The position numbers and the translations under genes are program-made. From positions 11,959,178-12,023,177 of the forward strand of contig NC_083598.1 of NCBI RefSeq assembly GCF_020882245.1: a stretch of 64,000 nucleotides of DNA, in the 5' to 3' direction. The DNA is from Rhopalosiphum padi (Eukaryota; Arthropoda; Insecta; Hemiptera; Aphididae). A model generated the notes under the pieces. The model was not told where the DNA came from. It searched no databases and saw only the letters and a program-made list of their open reading frames with translations. Below, piece by piece: positions 39,271 through 53,400 of the stretch (position 1 is its first letter; each line of letters begins with the position of its first letter).

Positions 39271-42200
39271 AAAGACTTAAATACTTAATCAAAAATGATG
39301 AATATCTATTAAATTTTGAATTATGTGATCACAATCCAGAAATATTGCAATATCTACACATTGTAGCATAAGGGAATTCCACACTACCGTCACAACTAAT
39401 TTTTAGAGAAAATAGATCTATATATACGCATTAAAATATAAAACATTGCATTTATTATATTATTAGTATTAAATTATTATAATAATATTATTTTAACTTA
39501 AACAACCCAAAATATAATAACATATTTCTATATGTACCGTAAAATTGTAAAAATAAATTTATACTTTATAGCGTAAATAAAGAATATCATAAAATAAATA
39601 AAAAATGTCTTCATTGCATATAGTAAAATTCATGATAATATCAGTTATAGGTTCCCCCGAATAATGTTTTTAAATTATAACAAAGTAATTAACATCGTTA
39701 TTTATCGTTTAAATAAATAATATCGTTCTAATTTTAACTTAAAATATGTATAAAATAATTGTATTTATATATTTTTTTAGTTTTTATTCAGTATAAAAAG
39801 TTTGTATTTTTTTCGATTTTGACCAATTTCGTTAAAAATCTTAATTCAAATGCATAATATAAATAAAAATTGTCTTTTAATTTCTACCCGACGAATGGTT
39901 TTTGTTCAATATTTATAGAAAACAAAATTATCTATAATTTTTTCAAGAGTCAAAATATTTTGAAAAATGTATATCATATATAAAAAATGATAAATGATAA
40001 TATATACACTTGGTGAAAATTTCAAGTTTTTGCAATAATTTGTTTTTGAATTTTAACAAAATAAAGAAATCAATTTAGTTAAAAACTAATTAAGCGTAAC
40101 ATTTCTGTTTTTCCTTAATTTTTTGTTTAATTTTCATTTATTAAAAAAAAGTACTGGGAATTTTTTATTTTCAAAAGTATTTAATTTCTCAAAACTTCTC
40201 TTAAGTACAGAGTCGATCCAATTTACTATCCAACTACTCTCAAGATTGAAAAATCTTGTGTTAATACTACTTATATTGTAAAAAGACATAAAAATAAAAA
40301 ATAAATGTCATACAATGTCAATGTTATGTAATGTTATGTCATAACCTATGAAATATATTCTTTGCTCCGCTCATAATATAAAACAAATTTAATACACTCA
40401 TTTAATTTACTCAACTGTGTTTATTCTTATAAAATAATAAAATATATTGTAACAGGCTTACATTAAGTTTATACAATTTACAATTGTACTATATACTCTG
40501 TATATACTGTATACTAAACCATAATGATTAAAAACTTTTGTATTACAACAATGATTTTAACTTATAATTTCACAAATTATTATTATTTTTGCCATTTTTT
40601 TATGATAAAATGGTTGCTAATTCAATCAATGATATTAAAAAAAAAACAGCTCAATAAGAGCAAAAATATTTTGAAAATACTCATGTAATACCTATGCATA
40701 TATGTTTGGGTTCCAATATAAACATTTAGTGAAATTTTCAAAAATTCGTAGTTATTCGTTTATGAATTACAATAAAATAAATTAATTTTGTGTTAAAATT
40801 ACCATTTTTTTCCAATTATTAAAAAATGTATAAGGAATTTTTTTGACCGAAAAAATACTCACTAAATTCACATTCCTAACAGAAATGATAACGAAATTGA
40901 AATCAAATATTACGCAAGCTTAAATAGCTAAATTTACAAATGTTTGAATCTAAAATGGAGTAATGAATTTCTTATTTATAATGATGTGTGTTCTTCTTAA
41001 AATGTCTATCATCACCTTTAAAAGCAGTAAAAATAATTCGATTTTCAACTTCGATGATCATTTCTGATAAAAAATTGAATAACGTTGATAGTTTGAGCTT
41101 TGAGGGGATCAAAAGTAAATGCTTCCAAAAAATTTTCATAATAATCAAGAAAAACAAAAAAAAGGTAGGCAGCGGGTTCCGTTCAGTTATAAGTACATTA
41201 GGTGTTGAGAGGGTTACTGTAATAGATTGTTAAACTTGAAATAATCAATGATATATCAATTTATACAAAAAATGATTCTGAGCGGAAATGGTTTGACATG
41301 CTATACTACTAAGTATATTGCATGTTATATTTTATATACTGTATAGTATATTTATACTGTTGTCTGTTATCATGATATGCTTTTTTATATAGTCATTTAT
41401 TTTACTTTAAGTATTACGGTAGTGTGATTTAATTTTTGCAAACAATTTTACATTTATTATATTATTAGTATTTAATTATTATAATAACATATTATGTATT
41501 TATACCATATTGTATTATTTAAGTATATAAGTTATGATTTAATAATAACTTATTAAAAATATTGTAAAACAGTGTAAACAAATTTATAGATTTTATTTTT
41601 TCGCATTTCTTAGTATATTTGTCAATATGCGAGTATAATATAATATTGTATTTTTACATAATACATCTTAATAGTTTAAATGTAGCTATTTAAAAATATT
41701 ATCTATGTATTTGTTAATTTTTAAGGTAAATTTTGTCGTAAGATGCTTTTTTAAGGGCATTTTTAGGACATTTTCGATGACTTTAGTGCATTTATTAAAT
41801 CCAAGACTTAGTTATTAATGTAGTTATTATACAGTTGAATATCCGATGTTGTAAAAATGTTTAGTTCAAACAGTCATAAAAATTAATTTGACTTTCTAGT
41901 AATTGTTTTTTTTATTTAGTTTTAAAAACGTATAAAGAACCTAGTGTTAAATTTGCAAATCATAAGTACAAAGATAAATTTTTTTATGAATTTTTATTTT
42001 CTAACAACAAAATAGTCTATAATTTTCGAAATTTTGACGAATTTTGTCGAAATTCTAAATTTAAATGCTTATTTTAAATGTTTTTTAATTAGGGAATGAA
42101 ATTAATATGAGGAATCTTGTATTACATTTTCAAGCATTTTTACCATTGATACATTTTTTTATCTACATCCATAGAAAAATAATAGAAAATTAAAATTTTC

Positions 42201-42870
42201 TATAAATAGCTTAGACAAAAATCAAAATTTACTATAGACTATTATTTTTTAGAGATAAAATAATAATATAAATATTCAGCTAATATATCAAGTACCCATC
42301 TTATCAAGAAAAGTCCATTTCTAATAATAAAAAAAAATATATAAATTTATTGCATGTACCTAATAATTGAACAGTCGATTATAACGTACTCCGGTGTGGA
42401 ACTGATTCTACTGAAGTCGAAATGGACAAATTTGGAGGTCTCAATAACAATAAGACACACAATCTATTGTCTAACCTATAGACACTTAAATTTAAAAAAA
42501 TCATAGGGTTATCAAGGTTACCCCTCTGTCCTATAAAAATAAGTGTGTAAAGCCGCCTTTAACCATTCGTATACTTGATAATACATGATACATAATTATA
42601 TACCTATACCTAGACTGGTCTACCTTCAATTCATTTGAAATTTTTTTGGATATATATACCTCGTTAATACTGATAAATTGTATGAAATTTAATATAATAT
42701 GACTTATGTGTTTAATAAACTGATTTTAATTAACTATAGTTTACATATATAAGAGTATTTGAAATACATATGAACTTAGTATAATATGTAACAACAATAC
42801 ACTAAGATTGAAAAAAAAACAAAACTTAACAGGATCAATTTTTATGGAAAATGTATTTTTATGACGAATT
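39271..42870. other. Spacer between copies A and B, repeats only
   Basis: No exon is supported. It holds diverged members of an interspersed repeat also seen near both gene copies, with words such as GATTCTGAGCGG (41274). At 40401 it holds an isolated copy of the promoter block of the micro-exon genes. Confidence 0.45.
40401..40424 (+). promoter_or_regulatory. Third, orphan copy of the micro-exon promoter block
   Basis: TTTAATTTACTCAACTGTGT matches the block at 16522 almost exactly, and a following GGCTTAC word also matches. Downstream I cannot find a hydrophobic exon 1 like those of A and B. It may mark a decayed third gene copy or a partial duplication. Confidence 0.4.
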
Positions 42871-42874
42871 TTGG

Positions 42875-43190
42875 TCTTATCAATGAAAAAACATATTATG
42901 TTTTAAAAGATCCGCACATTTATTCCTATGAATATGCAATATTGCTAAATCATTCAAACGATTTTGAGACATCGTTGCCCTCAAAAATGTTTTTAACCAC
43001 CGCGATGCTAAAAATTATCTTTCTGCAGTACAAGAAGAAACTTGAATAGCCAATATAATTTTTATAAGTTTATTCACTTCTGAAAGCATATTACGAAGTG
43101 AATACTCCGATTTTAAAACATCTATAGCATCTTGAGTGTTATTGATTTTAAGTTGTTTTGACTCGAAAATTTGAAATTGTGTATGAACAA
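42875..43190 (-). pseudogene. Decayed hAT transposase, C-terminal dimerisation part
   Basis: On the minus strand the frame reads FESKQLKINNTQDAIDVLKS, then SEVNKLIKIILAIQVSSCTA, ER, a stop, and WLKTFLRATMSQNRLNDLAI with LHIHR close behind. The order KL-I.L.I.V..CTAER...S..LK..LR.TM.Q.RLN.LA.L.IH is the hallmark of the hAT dimerisation region. One stop falls where the usual SFS follows AER. The plus-strand open frame over the same bases is a shadow. Confidence 0.8.
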
Positions 43191-43470
43191 TATGAACGAT
43201 ACTAATTAATATTTAATAAATTAAGTACATTGTACATTTGCAGTACAATGATATCAGTCGCTTTACACTTTAGTTCTTTACATTGATAAATACTTAGTAA
43301 ATTTAAAATCAATATCATGAATTATAGCGATTCAGTAAAGTTGAACCCCCCATTTAAGATAATACTATCGTAAGACCGTTACTTTAACGTTTCAAAAAAC
43401 AAAATTTTTGGGAGACATTCTAGCCAACCTCCACGTGGTGTCTTCTGGGTAACGCAAATAGGCTAGTCCC

Positions 43471-43620
43471 AACTCACATACTTCCATAAAATATACCAAC
43501 TATAAATATAACATATATAATATAACCAACTTATGTACTCCATAAAATATACCGGGACCCAACTCGTGGATTTCATAAAATATACCGGGACCCAACTCAT
43601 GTACTCTATAAAATATACCT
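43471..43620 (+). repeat. Tandem 33-bp repeat
   Basis: Units at 43528-43560, 43561-43593 and 43594-43620 (partial) share the core CATAAAATATACCGGGACCC. An outlying degenerate unit is at 43471-43500. The open frames on both strands here come from the repeat and are not taken as genes. Confidence 0.85.
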
Positions 43621-44099
43621 ATTCTATGCTGTTTTTGAAATCTGGGAACCAACTCGAGTTTGTCCTGTGGTCGGGCCGTCTCCATATCGCAATTCGTTGT
43701 GAAATCAGCACGGTTGTAGATATACAACCGTGATTATTAGTAAAATATTATCTTGAATCTGGTGCCAACTATTAAATATCTGTAAAACACAGTACCTAAC
43801 CGCGTTGAATAATGCATAACGTTTTAAAACATATCCGTGGGCGTACCGTACGATTATATTTTATTCTTTAAATAAAAAAAAATGTTCTATTTAGGTTTTT
43901 TTTTTTAAAGTAGAAGAAGCAGAAGAAAAATTTATAAGATGTGAAGAGTAAAGGGGTAAACGCGAAACATTTTTAGGCAAGACAAATTAAGACATTCGAG
44001 TACGTACATTTAATAGATTCTGAATAGATGGTTCTAATGATTTTAAATTTACAATGATGTTTTTTATTTATTTTTTTAAGCAAATCGTTTTCGCTCAGT

Positions 44100-44215
44100 A
44101 TCATCTTTTGTATACAATGATTTATTACTGAATTCAAATTCAACACATACATTACAGTGACTTAATCAATAACGAGGTACTCTCAACATCTACCGTACAA
44201 CAGAGTAGTTACCTA
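44100..44215. repeat. Interspersed repeat shared across the micro-exon region
   Basis: Words CAATGATTTATTACTGAATTC, CTCAACATCTACCGTACA and ACAGAGTAGTTACCTAC recur in order at 47025-47105 (AATATATTATTGAATTC, CTCGACATCTTATGTACAGC), and partly at 51175-51235 and 17100-17155. It is a dispersed family whose copies sit close to the two paralogous genes. Confidence 0.5.
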
Positions 44216-44320
44216 CATTTCCCTATTTGTATTATAAAATGTAGTGACACTTATTTGCCACTTCACTATAGTTGCGTTGTTGTTGATTTCCAAAAACATA
44301 AATGCAGAAGCCTTTTTTCA

Positions 44321-44345
44321 TTTGCTCAACTGTGCTTGTTCTCTT
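44321..44345 (+). promoter_or_regulatory. Conserved promoter block of micro-exon gene B
   Basis: TTTGCTCAACTGTGCTTGTT, matching the block upstream of copy A. The region between it and exon 1 also aligns (both have TTATTGTTCTTACACTAA-like sequence). Confidence 0.5.
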
Positions 44346-44419
44346 AACATAAAAAATTTGTCATAAGCAACTTACAATTAGTTGAAACAATTTATTATTT
44401 TATTATTGTTCTTACACTA

Positions 44420-47400
44420 ATGATCACTAACATTTGTAAAAGAACAATGAATTTAATTTATTGTTACACCAATATCATTTTTATGATGATCGTTTATTCA
44501 GAATCATTTGAAGACTATCGTTGTATTGAAGGTAACATATTTATTTTACATACCTACTCAAATATATTATATTCTTATAACTTATTTAAAATTTTATCTC
44601 AATGAATTTAGTTGTTTTAGATGCTGAGCAGAGCGATTAAAATATTGATTTTACAACGATCTGTATTATTATTTTTTTTTTATTGTGACATCAATTTTCT
44701 TATTATACTAAAAATAAAAGATTATTAATTTCAATTTATTTTTTAGTAAGAAAATAAATTTATTGATATGTTTGGGTTCAAAAAAAAAAAAAAATGCACA
44801 GTACTTTTCTTAATAATTGGTAAAAACAAAAAACAATTTGGGAAAAACAGTACTTCGTTTGCTAATCCAATTTTAAACAAAATTAATTTTCTGATATTTC
44901 TGTAATTTAAAAATTACCATAGATTACAATGATATATTTAACGACGAGGTTCACTCGACACTTACTAACTATAATATAGGATATTGATTTTCTTCTTCCC
45001 TTCTTTTTACATGTGACCCCTAACCTTTTTCTAAGTATCTACTAAATTCACTTTTTATCAATAAAGATATTTATGTTAAAAATTGAAATACTAATTGGTG
45101 CTCCAAAGTTTATGACAAATAAAATAGAAGTTTTTTTAAAAAACACATTTCATTGTAAAATTAATGTTCATCGCAACGTTTAGAATCTAAACACTTAAAT
45201 GTATAATTTAATTTGGTGAACTTAAAAATATTGCATATTCACCAACTTTTTTGACATTTTTATCTTTTTGTTACAGAACTCAAGATGATACCAGATATTG
45301 TATATACGAAATACAACTTGCAGGTTATACAAAATCCAAATAAAAAATGTTAGTATTTCTACATAACTAAATATAAAAATTGTATACCACGTTTATTTCA
45401 AATTTATTTAAAAAAATATTATTTTCTATATAAAAAGTTACCTTCAAAAAATATCTAATTTTTTAAAATAAAGCAAATGGTACCACTCTGCTGTACATAA
45501 GATGTTCAGGGAATCATTGTTATAGGTGTGTTGAATTTAATGATATATTATTGTATACATGAAACGATTCTGAGTGGAATCGGTCTATCGACTTATAAAT
45601 ACATTTTTTGATATACCTAGTTATTAAAGTATTTTTTTTTTTTTTTTTTTAATATAACTATAGGTTGATAGATTTTTTCTGAAAATATTGCATTTATCAT
45701 ATTATAAGCAGAGCTTTTCACCCGAATTATCCTAAACCCGTAACCCCTAAAAACACCTAAAAACCCTTAAAAAAAAAATCAAACACTTGAAACGGCCAAA
45801 ACTTATATAACCCGAATGATTTTATTTTCAAAACACTCGAATTAACCAAACCCCAAATAAAACATTTTGGTTAATCCGAAACATTTTGTTTTTTTACAAC
45901 CTTCATGTGATATATTATTAATACATCCAGCATCTGATCCGAAACCCGAATAAAATATGATTCGAATACAAAGCCCTGATTATAAGTATTTAATTGTTAT
46001 AAAAATATATATTTATACTATACTAATACTCTATTAATAACATCCTTGTCTAAATACCATAAAACATTAAAAAAATAGGTTCATAATATAATATAGTATA
46101 ACTCATGGTGGCTTTCAAAAATAATAATGTTCCCAGTATTATTTTTTACGATTGGGAAAAACAAACAAAAGATAAAAAAATTATTTTAATACAAATCCCA
46201 TTTTTACAGACAAAATCGATTTTTTTTTTTGGTGTAATTCGAAAAGGAATAACTAAATGTTTATATTATCAATTTATGATGACATTTAAAATTTTTTTTT
46301 CTATATATGTCGATTAAAAATTATTCGCTGGATTAAAATTCTTGAAAATGTGTACAAAATCTCACATAAATTGTTTTTATATCTTTATAATAAAAAATAT
46401 TAAAAGTACATTGGCACAATTTTTTTTTATGCATTAGAAATAAATATTTGAAGTTAGAACTTTGACGAAATGTATTAAAACTTTTCTTTTTGTATCTAAG
46501 ATTCGAATATTTATTACACGATTCTTCAATAAATTAGTATTTCATACTTAAACAATAAAATGTAAAATATGTAGAAATACAATTATTTCTATAGACATTT
46601 TAAGTTCCAACTTTGACAATATGTCAATTATTTGTAGGAACTTAAATTGTTATGTATTTTATAATATGTAATATAAATTTTACTATAGGTACACAACAAA
46701 TTTTTGATTTATTTTAAAATATTATTTATTTATTGTTATACAATATACGATATTTACAAAAAGATGTTATTAACTTTTAAGTTGTATAAGAATAAGTTGA
46801 TATAATATGGTATAAAATATAAATACATATTATTATAATAATTAAATACTAATAATATAATAAATGCAATGTTTTCGAAAAAAATTAAATCAATCTCACA
46901 TAGTACTACATGTAAAATAAATTACTTTATTAGTTATATCAAATTAACATATCGTAAAATACACTTTATGATAAAATTTTACAGATCATCTCCGCTCAAA
47001 ATCGTTTTTCGTTTACAATAATATATTATTGAATTCAACACACTCATAATAGTCACTCGCTCGACATCTTATGTACAGCAGTGTGATACTCCTTTGCTTA
47101 CCTCTCTTTTATTACTATTATTATTGTTTTTTTTTTACCCTTGTATTGTTAAGTGATTTGATAATAATCAAATCTGCCAATAAAAACTTTTCAAATTAAC
47201 TGATCGTTGCTCATTATATAACAAATTAATACAATTTTAGTCAATCAGAAGATATTAGAACCAGAATACTTTTATTTGTCATTGTATAGTAAGTTGTTTT
47301 AACTTTTAATTTTTCTAATTAATTTAATATACAATATAATGTTTAATACACAAATTAAGTTTTAAAAAATAATCCATCACAAAAATGTCATACCAAATAA

Positions 47401-50400
47401 ATGTACACGAATTATTAAAGAAAACTAAATAAAGGATATTTAAAAAAAGTTATCTCATTCTATTTGAAATCAGAATAGAAGATATTACTATGCTATCTTT
47501 ATTTTTTTAGACCAATCACTATTTCAAGTCTTTAAAGATATATATATATATATATATATATTTGTGTTGTGTTGTGTGTGTGTGTGTGTGTATGTGCGGG
47601 TATGATATAACTACCAATGTTGGTTATTGATAATGGTCCCCTTGTATTGTACAATAATAGCAATAAAGCGATGCCGTGAACACACACTACTTCGTATATC
47701 ATGTATGGTCGTTCGGTTTTAATAAAATTGTTTTTTTTTGTCTTTGTTAAAAAAATTTGAAATTTTAATAACTCATTTTTGTTGAAATAATAAAGTTATT
47801 AACAATAAGTACATTGAGTTGATTCACTCAACTAATATTTATTGTAGTACGATTGTAGACTTTGACAACTGTCAACCAGACAACATGCAAAACGAAGACA
47901 ATATTCAACCCACGTCACCAGATAAATACGACTACAGTGAACCATGTAGTAATAAAAACATCGTCATTTAAAAACAGAGATTTAGCAATAAGGTTTGCAT
48001 AGATTGAAGCACATAGTTTGCTTTGAGCGGTATCACAAATAACAGTAGTAAATATTTCTACATTAAAGTGCAGACATTACGTGGTTCAATATACAATTTT
48101 AAACAAGAAAAAAATACTTGTTTTTATCAAAAATATAATAATTAATATTATTGTATTATTGTGAAACTAAACACCATCATCAAAATATACCTAAATGGTA
48201 TATGAAAATCATTTATATAAACCAATAATCTTTGTACATAATTATAAGGGAGCTGTATAATTTTAGACAAAATAAATGAAGCGATGAAATATGTAAATTA
48301 TAAAAAGTAGAAGAATGCCTTTTCCTCGAGCTTTTTCCCACTTCGACAATTGAGTACATATTTTTACAGGTAGTTAATAATAGTTGGATCTAATAGTCAA
48401 ATTTTTTCAATAATAAAAAAATAGGTTATTATTACAAACGAGAAACATAATAATTTTAACAATTTATTTTGAAAAATATTGGCTAAAGCCTAAATATTTC
48501 ATTTGAATAAATAAATGGAATACAGGATCATATTTTTAAATAATTATAGGTAATAAGAACAATTGCTTAGTTAGATATAAAAATAATCATGACAAATGTT
48601 TATATAAGTACATTTTCAACGTAAAAATTATTCAAAAAATGTCTTATCGTGTAAATTGATAACAAATTTAATTATACAATATTATTTAACACCTATAGAA
48701 AACATATTAAAATAGAGGAAATAAATTTTATTTATATTTATATCAGCTTAACAAATATTTTAAGTTAAACATTTAAAATGTATTTATTTCAATCATTTTA
48801 ATGTTTTATTTTAACAGATCCTTATTATATTTGTAAGTATTAAAATTTAATAATAATTATCTATATAAAAATAAAGTATTTTTACATTTTTGAGAATATT
48901 CATCCTTTACTTTCATTTCAATTGATGGAAGCCATCGCAATGAAACTATTTTCAACAGATTCAGTATACAAGAATAACGCATTATGGTGTCCTATCTATT
49001 AAACATAAGCATACCTACTTATTATTATTGAATGTTCCGACTAAAAAGCCTTACGCCCTTATTAAAATGTACCGATTATCAAGGCTCTTTATTCTAAACT
49101 GTCATGGAGCCAGTCAGCCAGAAATATGACCATAGATAATAAAGTAATTTTATATAACCTAAATGAACAAGTGAACAACAGTAAAAGTATACTTGATACA
49201 CTCAGACATATATACTTGATTTTAAAAGATTCTTCATCAACACTCAAAAAATGAAGCTTATAAATTTTAAATTCCGAACTTTGGAGATTATTAGGTAACT
49301 CATTTTATAGTAAGTATAATCTAGCCTATCACATGCCAAAAAAAATGTATATCATTATAAAACCATAAAAACTTTTATTATTTCCTATAATCAGGTATTT
49401 TTAGTATCTCAGTTATATAAAATTCATAATTAATGTTGTATTGAATAATGTAAAATAATTTAAATGTTCAACTTTTATTTCAAAAAGAATAAAAATCGTC
49501 AAAATGTATATACAAATAGAAAAAGTTATTCGATTTTTATGTCATTATGACGACATTTTATTTTCTCTTAAATAAAATTGAAAATATTAAATGCCAGTAA
49601 ATATATAATATCAATCAATATAAAACAAGAGTTTTTTTTATTATTTAATATTAGGTTATAAATTATCTTAAATTATATAAAACATATAATAATAATGTTA
49701 ATTTTAATTTTTAATTTTATTCCAAATCAACGTTATAGGTTATTTTAATCCTGAATTCGGACTTCATGATAATCTAAGTAAGATTTTTAAGCCATTGTAT
49801 TGTTTTAGTTTATAGTAATTTTTAGATCATCAGTGTAATGATTAGTTTATTGATTTTATAATGATCTGTTTTTGTACTATAAGTATAGTATAAAAGTCTT
49901 TAATTTTCAATATAACTATTTTTTTCTGATTAGAAACAAATTTGTTTGGTACTGAGAGGTCAAAATTGTAAATATTCATCGCATTTTTAAAATAATGGAG
50001 AAAAACAATGTATCAGTCAACAAGCTTGAAAGTTTAATACAAAGTTCCTCATAATAAGTTTTTACTGGAATTAAGAAATTTAAAGAATTTACTGGGTACT
50101 TAATTCGCAAAACGTATTCACTCTCGTCTCTCATTGTTTTAATTTAATAATTAATTTATTCAAATTCTAATTTTTTAAATTAATAAATATAATACTTAAA
50201 GTCTTAAAGACGATATTTTTAGATTTTTGAGTAGCACTATTTTGTATACTACTTAGAAGCATAGGTGATGATAGTATGATACTACCTATAGAATTTTAAA
50301 TGAGAATTTCCGTTTTTAATTTTAAATTATTTAGTAAATTATTAATGAAATAATAAACAGCTCGATTTGATTAAAGAAAACTCAAATTGAAATTTAATTC

Positions 50401-53400
50401 ATGGGCTAAAACTGACAAATAACTTACGTTTTATATCCTCTATTTCAAACCAAAATTTCAAATATTACCAATACTTCGTCAGGCAAACAATCTAGAAATC
50501 TCTTAAGTATTACACATTACACTTACACAGTTAGTCTAGCTTCTAACGAAACCAATAATAAATTTTATATTTTAAAAAACATACATTTTCAATATTATAG
50601 ACAACAATTTTATCATATGATACAAAATGTCATAACTCATAAACAAAGAAAATTATACAGACGTTTCAAAAAGTCAAAACGAGGTTGAAACCACAGTATT
50701 GTGAAACAAAACGCAATTTATATATATATATATATACGAGTATACTCCCCACCTCTAGTTCAGTTTTTATAACAGTCAATGGCCGTGATAAAGCCCTAAA
50801 AAATAAATATCTCCAAGACACCATCATTTTCTCAGACTCTCTGAGCAATATCAATAATATTAAAAATATATTTAATCCATCATATATTAAGCTACATATT
50901 CCAAATCAAAATCGCATTCTACAAAATGATTACAATTATAAGATCGAAAACTTTTAAATTCTCGGACATTCTAACAAGAAAATAAATTTGCTAATATTTC
51001 AGCCTATACCACAATAAATTGTCCTCTTTAATCGTGCGAATATTATACGACCATTGAATAATCCTCTGCCAATCTCTAACATCGTGAAGTTCATCAATAC
51101 CGCCAAACTTAAAAACCAAAATCACAATATGTTTTAAGTTAATTTATATAAGTGTATAGAAATTCTTTGTATACCCAATGGCTTATTATTGAATTCAAAT
51201 GACTCCTGCTGTACAGCAAAAAAATTACCTACCTTTTCTCTTCTTTAAACTAGTTCTTTATTTATTTCACTAATTATCACAACAATTTGTCTTCTATAAT
51301 GTGTTGTATTGCTAACATATTTTTACACTTGTAAATATATTTTTTATACAATATAAATTGTTATTTTAATAAATAGTCTTATTGTAGTTGTTGTTAAAGA
51401 TTATTTTTTATATGATGAAGATAATTGTAAATTGATATATTTTCAAAAATATAAGTCGTATGATAATGTTAATATAAATATTAACTCAGTACATACATAA
51501 AGTAACAAACACAAGGTAGATAAATAATGTGAGATTTGATAATATTGATACAAAGATATAAGAATATTTTATCATGTCTTAAATAAAGGCACATATTACA
51601 AAAAAAGTCTGACAACTGCATAAATAATCTATTAGGACAAGTGAGACAAAAGAAATCTGGTTCACCAAAAGATAAGTTGTAAATATATTTCCTATCGTAA
51701 TCTTATATCTATATATTTAAGTAAATAAATCATTTCTAATATATTCTAGTATAGATAATAATACCAGTTTAATGCTGAAAACCAAAAACTTGTGTTTTGT
51801 GGATCTGGTATTTTTGTATAATAATTTTAATTTATTCATTTTTATTCAGAAAAAAATTATGAATATACCATCAATAATGAAAAATTATCATTAATTGCTG
51901 TGGATAAAGGTAAGTTTATTTGTATAATAGTTTACAGTTTTATTGATTATATTTAGTAATATGTATAATTTAAAATAAAATAAATTATCTAAATCAATAT
52001 TTTTAGATCAAACCTATACTGGCGTTTTTCCTAAATATTGGCATAAAAGACCAGAATTCTTTGGTAAATATAGTATACCTAGTTTATTACATCAATATAT
52101 AAAATAACATTGCAATTAATATATAATACAATTAATGTTAAATTTATGTCAATATTAATTCAATATATTACAAAAATTGTGATTTTCAGAATTGAATCAA
52201 ACCATAGCAAACATTTTCACTATGTACAAATTAATATGTGAGCCATTTAATAGTTAGCTACATAATGTAATTTTAGAGAAATAGTATACAATATTATTGT
52301 TAGTTATAATTTAATTAAATAACTTATTTCTTACATTTTCATCAGCAACGCCTGAAAGCAGAAGAATATAAAGGTTACTCGTAGTATAATCGCAATTAAC
52401 GAGTTGTGTCCCAATCATAGAAGCAGGATACACGAATTATGTCTCAACTGTTTTATGAAGTTCTAGGTACACAAATTGTGTGCTGATTACTCCAAAACGA
52501 TATTTTACACAAGAATAAAATATTCATAAAATGCATAAAAACGGTGTTATTTAAATTGTTGCCTAATATGTAATATTATTAAAATGATTTATGTAGTTAT
52601 TTTTACTTTTATTTATATTAATTAGACGAAACCACAATTGATTATTGTTAGGTTAGGTTAATATTTTTACTACACTAAAAAGAAACAAGAATTGTTTTGA
52701 AAAAGTTAAAAGGAGCTATTCATAAATATGTCGAAAACGATACTTTTCAGTTGTTTCAAAAGTTATAAATACAATATGTACAATGTACATATTACATTAT
52801 TATTTATTAATTTTTAAATAATTAAAAATGAAGTATATATTATATTAACTGAATATGGATTATAATTTCAGGCTAATATGAAAATAAAAATAGTCGATTC
52901 TCAAGTACAATCAAAAATAAATAGTTTCTTCACTTTATTTTAAATTTATTTTATTTTTATCAAATTTTAAACATACATATAAATATAAACTCATCAATAA
53001 AAAAAAAATGTTTTTCGAATCAACCAGTTAATAGAATAAAAATGATCTGAACCAATGTGATCACATTAAGCGAAACTCACTGTATACCTAATAATATGAC
53101 AATTTTTTGTATGAATTTCTCATTTTTCGTGTAAAATATAATATATAACACAATTAACACACCTTTAATTGAGTTTAATATTGTAATGGACGAATTTCTC
53201 AATGTGAATTTATAAAAATTGTTTTATTTACTTTTTTGCCTGATATTTAATATTATTAAAACTATTTGTGTAGTTATTTTTAATTTTAATTTATATTAGT
53301 TAGACCAAACTTGTATGTAACCCGAAGAAAACCGAGGGAAACAATTCGTGTAACCCCCAAAAAAGATGATGGACACAATTTGTGTAACCTGAAAAAACCT

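Noticed and set aside
42861..43049. 62-codon plus-strand open frame
   Set aside because: Lies antisense to the decayed hAT transposase, which explains its protein-like look.
43500..43733. Open frames on both strands with repeated peptides
   Set aside because: Produced by the 33-bp tandem repeat.
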